From Membranipora membranacea (Eukaryota; Bryozoa; Gymnolaemata; Cheilostomatida; Membraniporidae), in NCBI GenBank assembly GCA_914767715.1, contig OU612069.1, positions 13,081,387 through 13,141,386 of the forward strand: a stretch of 60,000 nucleotides of DNA. Direction: 5' to 3'. Positions 43,191 to 55,100 of this stretch are shown here, piece after piece. Numbering within the stretch: position 1 is the stretch's first letter; each line of letters opens with the position of its first letter. The position numbers and the translations under genes are program-made. The notes under the pieces are model-generated. The model saw nothing but the letters and a program-made list of their open reading frames with translations, had not been told where the DNA came from and searched no databases.

Positions 43191-46100
43191 CTATAAGAAT
43201 AATATGTAAATATGATAAGAAATATAAATTATAAATTATAAATTATAATATATATTAATTATCATAAAAAATGACAATTTATCAAAATAAATTATCATTA
43301 TAATTTATTATGATACATTGTTATTATGAGTTATCATGATAATTTATATATATTATAATCCATATAATCAATTCAAAAAAAATTTATTATAATAAATTCT
43401 TATGATAATATAACAAAATAAGTTATTATTATAAATTATAAAAGAAAATCATCATATATATGAATTATCATAATAAAGTAAAATAATAATGTATCATAAT
43501 AAATTATAATAAAAATTTAACATGATAAATTATTATGATAATAAACTAGTTTCTATCTCGATTGGTATCTCAGTGATAGTCGGGAATCTCCCCCCCTGGG
43601 GGAGGGGACGACTAATATGTCATCGGGCGAATATAATTAGGTTGGCAGTGGCAACACCGACTGGGGAGAAATCTGAGGCAAACTATGATAGTGTACAGGA
43701 ACATACAGATTTAGCTCCTGTTAATTATGCCTATTTGTTAAAAAGTATGCTCATAAGTTGGGGAAATTGCTCACCTTATTTTACCTATTAATACATTCTC
43801 ATTTCAATTGAGTATTTGATTCCACTTTGATATTTGTAACAGGGAGGAGGGATGGAGTCCAGAGTTGATTTATCACTTTTTGAATTTTAGATTGAAATGA
43901 AGGAGAAAAGAAACTCCCGGTTGTATAACCTTATGACCATGAGCTAATCTACTTCTGATTGGTCAGAAGAATGGAATTCCAGGGTGAGCTGCAAAACCTT
44001 TTCCAAGGTTATTAACAGGGGAGAACAATTGCTATGTTAAGTGGTTAAGACTAAATACCTGATAAATTAACTTACAATAAAGTTTAAGGAGACATAAGTT
44101 TCATGGGGATGACAACCTTTAATTTTTATAATTTATTATAACAAATTATTATTTTAATTTATTATGATATATTAGTATTTTAAATTATAATGATAATTTT
44201 TGTATATTACATTTATTATTTTTAATGATTTATTATAATATAAACTTATTATGATAAATTATAATAATTATTCATTATGATTAATTTTTTTTGAATTAGT
44301 TATATAACTTATTATATGTGTAAATAATCATAATCAAGATGTATCATAATGAATTATAATAACAATTTATTATAATATTATTGTTTTAGAATTAATTAAT
44401 TTATCACATTTAAAAATATTATAATAAATATAAAAAATGTTATAATAAATCATATATATTTATTATTCTTAATAATTTATTATAATAATAACTTATTATG
44501 ATAAATTATAATAATTATTCATTATGATTAATTTTTTTGAATTAATTATATAACTTATTATATGTATAAATAATCATGATCAAGATGTATCATAATGAAT
44601 TATAATAACAATTTATTATAATAAATTGTTTTTGAATTAATTAATTAATTATTCACATTTAAATAATATTATAATAAATATAAAAATGTTATAATAAATC
44701 ATAATAATAATTTATTATGTTAAATAATTTCATCAAAGTTAAATAAAAAATTGAATTTTCGCATAAATAATAAGTTATAACAAAATTATAATATAAATAC
44801 TATAATGATATATGCAGTGTTTTTAAAGTTAATTACGAAATGTTAAGAATCACCTAATATCACTTCTGCGTTCCAGGCATCGGATCATGATAAACCTATC
44901 AAAATGACGATCAATTAAAAGTGTTTCAAGTCACTTCAAATACCGCAAGCTGAGAAAATATTGCCAAACCCAAGACAGAACATTTGAGGTATATGTACAT
45001 ACATGAGCAATCACCAACGGTGTCATGTGGCAGCCATTTTCCTTTCACCGAGCAGAAGTAATCTGCTGGTATTCTAAAGATATCGTTGGGTAGGAGACGT
45101 TGTAGGCCTTTCTCACACTGAGGGACACAGTATACTCCAAATGCCAGCTTATCACAAACCATGGCACCGTTAGCTGGCCTGTGCAGCTCTGGACACCTTA
45201 CGCCTGAGAATCAACAGAAAACTGCATGTCATCAGAAAAAACATGACATTAAAAAAACAGGAAAACTTGTGTCTTCATTAGTAGCTCCGCCTATAATACA
45301 TTGTTCTTCCTCCTCAGTCATCTTATTATTTTCTTCTGTTATTCAAATTTATGCTCAGACACTTATCACATCAGGCACTCTATAAACAAAGTTAAAAGCA
45401 AGTGTGCTTCTAACTCCTTTAAATTAACCTTCTAATCACTTCTACCGCTAAATGTCTTTTAGTGAAGATTAAAACAGAAGGATACAGCTGTGTTTATTAA
45501 CTGAGAGTCTGACAGGTGCGCTGCAGTTTTTCGTTTCTGTACAGGCTATTTGGCTGTGATCATACCAACTATGACTCTTTATACATGTAAAACTACACAT
45601 ATTTAGCATTAATTCCAGGTAGTACATTACCTGACAGTTTGAATGAGAATTCACACTTGGCGGTGTTTCCAGCAGTATCTTTAGCTGTATATGTTATAGT
45701 CCAAGTTCTGCCCACTCTGTACACACCAGGACTACCTGTACTGAAGATCTCAAGGTCCTGTTTACCGCTGTTATCACTGAACTCAGGCAGCTGCAAATAT
45801 ACAGAAAAAAACTACTTTGTTTAGTGCCGATTGGTGCGAGACACAGGTAAGATGTGTTTGAAAAAAGAGAAACAATGAGAATGCAGGTATTGCTGTATTT
45901 AGGTGTTTTTTTATAGCACTGAACTCAGGCAGCCAAAAATAAGTAAACAGCACGTGTACTATGTTTCCGTATCGGTTTTAGGGCGAATCAATGCATGGGA
46001 ATAGCATCTAGGCCAACTTCCATTCACATTCAAATTAGGAGACCATGTCGATTCACAAAGGCGGCGTAGATGAATCAATAGTGGCAATGACTTCATTGCG

Positions 46101-49100
46101 GGAGGCCCCGGTTCATATCCTATTGGCAGCAGATCTTTTTTTTTGAAGTTTCATCATCAAGGAAATTGTAAACATTCTTCATTCGATTCGGGAGGGGAAA
46201 ATCATTCGAAGCATGAGATCATAGTGATAACAAGACTCAAAATGTAGAAGTTGCGAAAAAGGTTATTCCACATCACCTGACCGATGGTAGTCTAAGTGCT
46301 CAGACTCCAAGGCGCAGGGAGTTACTTGCGCACGCTATCAAAGGAGTTTGATAGCGTGCGCAAGTAACTCCCTGCGCCTTGGAGTCTGAGCACTTAGACT
46401 AGTCCGATGGCATCAACATACTAGAGTGAGGTATTACCAGACAAAACTTATGTTGAATTTTTTGATGAATTTATGGATCATGGCTGTTTGGCTATATGGC
46501 TATTTGTGGAGATATGCCATCAGCATAAAGCTTTGTGTCAGGATCTAAATAAAGCTATAAATCTGACAGGTTTTACGGTATGCATTGATTGATGTCCCAT
46601 TAACAACCTCCAAGAACTCAGGCAAACTGCTTGACAAAAGTTCACAAGGGACAGCTATTCTAGATTCTGAACTTGCGGACCAATAAATGATGAGAAATGT
46701 GGTTTAGCAACCATACATAAATAACCAATAATGCTTGTCCAGGATTAGTTATGTACCCCCTCATCCATATAATATATATCAGTGGTCAGAGCTGTTGCAT
46801 TCTAATGTTGTGTTGTCATCCAGTCACTATTGTCTTGCTATCAAGACATCAATCATCGCTTTTCTATTATTACATAAATGATTTTGTCGGTCGCTCACAT
46901 AATCAGGTTCTGTCAAACTGACAGAAAAGTTGGTGAGACAACCAATACTTGAGATGTTTGATCAGTACATTACCATGTCATACCTTCCATGTGACCTCTT
47001 TCTCATCATCATCAGCATATATAAATCCTTTCTCATCTTTCACCGGTCCGTCACACTGTACGACCTCAGGAGCCTCGATATCTGAGAGGACAATTAGGAA
47101 ATATTGAATTCAAAGGAGAGAAATTTTTATTTGATTGTTTTGTTTGGAACCACATTAATTCAAAGGAGAAAATATAAGCTGTACCTATTTTGTATGGAAC
47201 CAAACTTGCCCCTGGGGTAGATTTGCACGGGTTCTGTATTGGCTAAAAATCTGCTAGCAGTTCCCATGCTCTTACTTACGCAGGGTCGCCGGTATTGTTT
47301 TTCAAATAGGAGGGTGTGGAAATGCAGTAGAACTGATATAATGTCATAGGTGTGATTGATGGTCAAGACAGTAAGTGTGTTTTCACAAAATAGGGCATGT
47401 CCAGCCAAACTAGATTTCGTTTCTAGCGGTATATTTACGGTTTGCTCTAAGTGGTCTTAAAGCACTTTAAGAAAAACTCCTCACTATATCCAAAGAATCG
47501 GTTGCTAGACAAAGAAGACAAATCTGGTACCTGACCCACAAACCTTTAACAGTGACAGTGAATATACAGCTAGCACTGTTCTTAGCTCTGTCGCTGGCTG
47601 TAAAGTTCACAGACGAGGTTCCGATAGGGAACTTGAAGTATTCCTCTCCACAAAGCTTTGAGGCTGTACTACAAGGGTACTCAGTGCCTACTTTATCATC
47701 TGTACGAATCGACATAATTATTTATTTGTTTAAATAGGTTTCCTGGAAAGTTTACAGATAACGGAGTAGTTAAAATGTAATTTGTTGACCTCTGACACAC
47801 AACAATGATCAAATACAAAAAATATGGGGTTATACATAAATAAATAAAGAAGTTCTAAAAATGGGCAGGTGAGTTATATGGCATGGCAACGCATTCATAA
47901 TTTTTTTCAAAGTCACACACTATACAAAAAGGATCAGCCAGTTTTTATTGGAAATGAATCAAACTGTAAGATATTGGTTCCAAAAATACTACAGACATAT
48001 TCAACCTATGGCCATAACTTTTCACATTGTTTATGGATATGATGGAAACCAGCACAAAACTTCTGAGTTGTCCCATAGTTTAAAAAAGAAGAGATATTTC
48101 AATATCTATATCATATCTTTATCGAATATATGTGTCACATAAGCATCATACTTACAATCTAATGAGGTTTTTTTAAATAGCAAATACTGACCAAAAGAGC
48201 TGCTTAAAACGGAAATTTTTGAATAGCCTTGACCAAAACGCATTATTATCACATCAGCTTCAGAAAACTTATAACCTGCAGCGTTACCCAGGCACATTAT
48301 CTATTTTGCCAAGAAAAGATAACTCTGAACTTACTGAGCAGTTTAAGAGTGAGTGTCTGCGTGATGGTACCAGATGCATCGTTATCAAAGGCCTCAAGAG
48401 GCTGAAGTTTCACCAGAGCGTAGCCTTCACTCTCTTCGTTATCCATAGTCAGATGTTGTGGGCAGGTCAGGAACTCTGGTGGTCTGACATCTACAATATT
48501 ACAGCATACAAATCAGAAGTGTTGACAACAAAATGATATATCCTTTTGGAGTTGTGAGCAAACTAACACAGTGCTTACATAGGTTAAGTATCGAAGAGTG
48601 GCGTCTATGAGAATGTGTTGCTAGCATCAAACATGTTTTTATTATGAAATGTTAGTTGTTAAGCTTGATGATACATATCGGGAGTTATCGGATATGAGTA
48701 AATGTTAGCTAGACTTAGTTGAGCTAGTTTGAGGCCGACCTTCTGTAAGCTAACACTGAACTTTGGCTAGCTGAGGTTGGAGGCTATGTAATATATATAT
48801 ACATCTAAGGGATGAGTAGATGACAGCTATTTCTAACATGTGCATGATGGCTAAAATTTCCTCCTGCAGAAAACTTTGTTCGTCTACGGATAGGTTACAT
48901 TTTACCTTTACAGAATACAGTCTTATCATGGTTGCTCCACTGTCCATTAGCCTGGCAGGTCCAGCTGATATCCTCAGATATAATGTAACCGTGGTCACAC
49001 TTTACAGAGCAAACTTTACCAAAAAATCTATCAGCGTCTACATGACTACACTCCAGCAGGTTATACTGTCCGTCTGATACCTTTGGTAGGTTGGTACATG

Positions 49101-52100
49101 TTTGGGCTACAAACAACACACAGAAAATAATCAATAGTACTAGCAGAATTGCATGTGACGTATTGGTAGCTGTCCTACTTCAATTGTTTTGCTAAAGTTA
49201 GCGTCCACTTCCAACTGAGAAGTGCCTCATACGGTATTTGGTAGCTTGCTTTTATGTCCTAGGATGTATTTTAGTTTCAAAGATGCGTCCCATCCAGTCA
49301 GAGAATTTTGGCAAACTTTGGATCATTTGTAAGGTCAGCCCGATCTTTTGTTTTCATTCACCAAACAGTGAGAGTACAAGCAGGACTTAATGTAAGTCAT
49401 TGGTAGAGTTGTCCTACTTATAGAAAGTGGCACAATTTGATCAGTGACATGCATGTGTTTCTATAGACTTGTAGCAGGAATTTTGTGGCATGGAGCATGA
49501 AGTATGCTACCTTGTTGCTCTACATTAATTTGGAGTTGCTATTTCTTGTGTTGGTGGTCCGTGATACAATAATGTGGTAACAATGGTGACATTGTACACA
49601 GAATGGCACTATATCAAGAAAATCATTTTGTAATATAACGAAACAAGTACCACGCACTTGGCACAGATAAGTCTGGCAAACCTTGATATATTCTTTGTCT
49701 TGCACACAACAACAGTTCAACTTACGTTCACATACTAGAGCGTTACCGCTCCATTTGCCGTTAGTCCTGACCAGGTCCAGCCCGCATATTATAAACTGAG
49801 AGGTTCCAGGTTTTGGCAGATAGCCTGGTTTACACTGATTTCTGCACTCCGTTTTATAGGGGAAGTCACCATTCTGTGCCTTGCTGTCTCGCTCACATTT
49901 CCATCCTGCGCTGTGAGGAACCTTGGATACGATTGGGCACTGAAGGGCTGTATAGTATATAAAACAAAATAGAGATGATGGGCTGTTAGTTGAGCAACAC
50001 AGGTTCAAATCACATCAAGTTCTTTGGAAATATCAGCAACTAAATGCACAATACTTCATGTTCATAAGCTACAATAATCAATGAAAGATTTTTGTACAAA
50101 AGCTAAAGGGGTGTAACTGATCATAATTTGCAGATTTTTCAAAGTAAATAATTCAATGGTACATGGTAAGAAACCTGTTTCTCACAACAAAAAAATACTT
50201 GGTTCACCAAAATATTCAAAATCTTTATCGATTATTATAAATTATTTTATTATGCCGCAGGCACATAATACCGCTGTCACGCTAGTTCGCGGCAGTTTCT
50301 GCGGATTCAACACTCTTTCAAGCGGGGCATTCAAACAGATTGTCTTTCTCTGGATATAGTCATCTTTGATCAGAAAGTTAATCTCACTCATTTATCTCAA
50401 CATACAAAACATTAATATATCTTCAGAATGAGACAATTGTCAACGCTATCAATGGATATGACAAGGCAATGACAGGGGGCAAGGGACAGGTCTTGTTCTA
50501 TACGATGACCATGAAATAACTCTTGCATGTCCAAAATCATCCAGTATATCCTATAGTAAATGTCATTGTTAAAATTTCCACAGGTCATGATGATGATCAT
50601 GGTTGTAAGCTTGGGCTGATTCGATAAGCGAAAAACTCACCATGGCATTTGGGAAGCGGAAAATTCATCACACCGCCTTTGCCACATTCAAGGCGGGTGA
50701 CACCGCTGGTTATGTGTCCACTGTGGCATTCATACCTGCATGTCTCACCATACTTATACTGACAGGAACCATTCAGAGAAAGAGAATGTAGATCCAGCTC
50801 ATGGGCAGAATCTCTCTGACACTTTATTGCTGTAAAATGTTTAAGTTTTTAAAGTGCTTCAGTTGGGGCATGTGGCAAGGGCATTGATTTGATAGCTGTC
50901 TGATAGTCATCTCGGACTGACTGCAGTTATTTGACAAAGCATACTTACCTAACTAGTTAAATAAAAACACTCACAGCTTGATGATTTTTCTTAATGTATT
51001 TCAGAGGGACAAAAATTGACTATCAATACCTCAATTTATGCCACAGACTTGCTTGCAATACTCTACATTTTACCATTTGAATCTGTAAGTTCATGTGCAT
51101 TTAGAGAACGCAATAACTATGTTCAGATTTGAAAATCAATCCCTCTCATTGAGTTGTTGTTGATGGAGGTGAGTGAGATTGCATCAGATTTTTTTTGGTG
51201 TAAAGCCACATTGTCTGTAAATGGATAGAATACTTTTCATTGAAACAGAAAATAAACCTTCAAGCGCATACTAAGACAAATGGAACATACGCGTGCATGG
51301 AGTTGCAGATTTTCCTGGATTTCTTGAATGGTCTTTTGGGTTCCAATAACCAGCTTCACAGACGCACTGACTTCTGGCGCTTGAACCTACACTGAGAGTT
51401 GTCTGTCCTTTGGGGCAAGAGCTACATTTCCTATCAGTCGTTAAAATTTCGTCTTGGTATGTTCCTATTGGACAAACTGTAAAGGTCGAAGGCATAAATT
51501 GTAATCATTTGATGAAGAAAAATTGTTCCTCTACCTTAAAGGCTTTATCTATTGACTCATAGGTTGAAAAGGACCAGAATTGGCTATAATTTCTGAATCA
51601 CAGAGATGAGCGCAAATCCCACTATGGACAACTGACTACTGTAACCTGTTGGAACCAAGGGTGTGATCCAAGTCCAGCCTGCCTTCCAACTGAGAGCACA
51701 TTGTCGCAGATAATGCACCCCATTATTTCGCTGCCCATTCCTCAAGATGCTGTGATTTTAACCAACACTTTAACCAACATATAAATACTTTTCTAACACA
51801 GTTGACCATTGATATCAATTTATGGATCAATGGTAAAATAGCATGGCAATTATGGAGATATGACATCTGTATAAAACTTTTTCATCAGGATCTGAATAAA
51901 GCTTAAAATCTGGCAGCTTTTATGTTATGCGTTGATTGACGTCCCCTTGACAACCTTCAAAAACTCAGACAAGCTAGATGACAAAAATTCACAAGTGTCA
52001 GCTATTCTAGACTCGTAACTTGTGCACCAATAAAAGATGAGAGTTGCGGTCGAGCAGCCATACATAATAGCCATAGGCTTGTTCAAGGTAAGATATGTTC

Positions 52101-55100
52101 CCCTCATCCATATAATATATATCAGTGCAGTTGACTGATCAAGGCTTTAGCATGGGTGAATGTTTAAATTGGTGTTGTTCGTTATTGCCCAATTAGTAGT
52201 GCCACTCACTAAACGTAGTCTAGAAAAAATGGTAGAGGAGGCTGTAAGTTCTTCCCCAAGCAATTAAAGGCATGTAACTAAATAAATTTTTATCCCAGTG
52301 GAGCCGAATCTGACATAGATTATTCGATCATAGTGTTTTTAGGCCACTGTATTTAGCTTTCTGGGGGAGGCAGTGCCTCCCTGCCTCTGCTAGAACTACG
52401 GGCCTGCAGGATGTACATGATGTGACATCATTAACTTGGAAAGTTAACTGGGATGACAAGACAAAAAAAACATACCAAAGCAGACATATGGCTTCATCGC
52501 CTAAACTTAGTTTGGTTGTCAGCTGGGTGTGCAGCAAAGGTTAGAACAATTGAGAGTATCACTTTGGTTTGCTTTGATACAGTTATTGAGAATGCTAGAC
52601 TCTGCTAATTTGATTGCATGATTTAGAAATCAGAATGAGAAATAGGTATCTGAGCCAGCCAGAGACAGATGTCTGCTACCCCAGATGGTGTGATCAAAAG
52701 ATTATATATCGGAGCCGATGAATTGACCAAAATGAAAGCACTCACCCTCACAAACATCTTTGCCATTCTTCCTTTTCACAAAGTGACCATTTTTACAAGC
52801 ACATGCAGGAATCCCGTTGTTGGAAAGAGAATCACAAGCACAGATAGATTGTTCACTGCAAGTAACACTGCATTTCCTCTTATCTATTACCAGAGGTACA
52901 GTTAGACTTTGATGGGATCCTGAAAACATTGAATGCACTGATTATAATGTCCACCAAATAGATAAATGATTCATTGAGACAGGGTCATTATCATTGTTGA
53001 GAACTAAAAAGTTTGAGACCATTTCAGGCCTAATTAATACAGACTTTTCTAGCCTTATTGAACTTGCAGAAATCAGATGGACCAAAGCAATATATGGGGG
53101 CTAGGACTGCAATAGTTATCCAATAATTTGACAGTGAAAAGATTATTAGCACTTCTGGGTAAAAATAATGCTTAGCGTAAGGAATTGCCTCCCTTTTTCA
53201 CCAATGGCACCTATGAGGATTCAAGACCTCAATATGTTACCATTCTCAAATATTTTTAATTCCGATTATTTCCACATAAATCAAAAATAGATATGTTTTC
53301 AGTGTCAAGAACATTGTACAATGGTAGATGACTTAGTCCATTTACCTTTACAGTTCTCTTATGTTGATCCAACTTGCTGTCTTTTGCGCTGGTACAGCAT
53401 TAGGTTTTAAAGCCTCATAGGCGCCGTTGATGATAAAAGGGGCATTTTTTAGCAAGAAGTGCTATGAAATTTTATACCGTGGAGTCGCTCACTCTGTTAA
53501 CCGGGCCAGGAACTCAATATCTATAGTGCATGATTGTAAAGCCTTAAATAAAATATTTAGATCCCTCTCTGCCTCTCCGGCATATGAGGGCAAGCCTGGG
53601 TATTAGGCTAACTTCCTCAAAAAACATGAAGGGATGATTTAAATTTTAAATCGAAATATTTATGCAGTAAACCTTCAAATTATCATAGGGTAGATGAAAG
53701 CCTTAGTTTGGAATTCTGTGCGACAACTTTTTACCTTTTGTGATTAATAAGGTGATACAGAGGTAATTGTTATACCCTTACCACCGTGAATATAGTGTGC
53801 TATATCTGCAAATTGGTTAAAGTTTTCAACAGCAAATGCCATAGGCCTTCCTCGGTCGTCTTTTGAGGCCCATCCAAGCATCTCATTCTTGTCTCCTGCG
53901 CCAATGGTGATTACAACCACTAAAGCATTCTATGAGAGAAGATTCAGAAGTTGTACAATGCAATGTTTAAAAAAGTGAAATATGTATTTAGTATCAATAT
54001 CCTCACTCATCAATTTAAACAAGAGCCCTATAACGAGATAGAGAAACCGTGCTTAGTTGGTTTGCATAAACTGTATTATCAATGATCTGTTTGAAGTTTT
54101 CAAGTAAATCTTAAAAATTTTACAATCATAGAGAATATATACAGTAAGCTCTTGTTAGACCACAAACTTATCAGTGTGTGCAGTGTTGTTATTCATTTTA
54201 TTTCGCCTGCGGTTACCCTTGTTGCATTACCTTGGGCTTCATGTTCTTGAACTCATTAATCAAGTACACAGGGTCTTGGCCTTGATTCCATTCTCCATCA
54301 GTTATCAGTACAACAACAGGTCTGGCACCAATCAGTTTACGACCACTCTGCAATAGGACAGCCTTTGCTGTCTTCAATCCTGCAGAAAAAAGTCACATTG
54401 TTAATCCATGATGGATATCATTGGGAAGGGTATCGTTGCAGATGTTTTTGTTGGGGTTATGTAGTACCATCCTGTGAGGTAAATGCAGATGGTATGCCCA
54501 TATGAAGGCTACACAAAGAAAGTGAAGAAGCACTTTCTGCTGGTATCCGATCAATCATTTAGTGTATTTGCTATTTGGTCGCATTACATGATTATCAAAG
54601 CTTTGATTTGACAACAAGTTGTTTTTTTGTGAATGACACACAAGACCATGTGTAAAAACATAGGACAAAGAAGTTTTTGATTTATCGTATCCTTTTTAGT
54701 CATGATTGTCAGATGGCTTACTGTCAATGTATGACTATCTGGGATATAATTTATGTAGTTGTTGACTATAGCTCTAGTACAGTGCTTATTCAGGATGTAT
54801 AAGTGAAGACTCTGACAGCGACAAAAGCAATCTGATATGACACTCCTGACAGCAGGTTTGTCTTGTGACCTCCAAAATTAGGAATGCTGTCTATCAAACG
54901 AACGGATTTGATTTCCTCTTTACCCATTGTACTAATATTCTTGTGAGAGATCATCAAACGATTCAAATTGACCTGACACTATGGGACAAACCTCTCCTAC
55001 CTAATATCATGGGTAAACAATCATCAATAACATATTTACCGGTTATTAGTGCAGCACCATAACTCCAAAACATGTTGTTTAAACAATCCAGTTGTCATGT

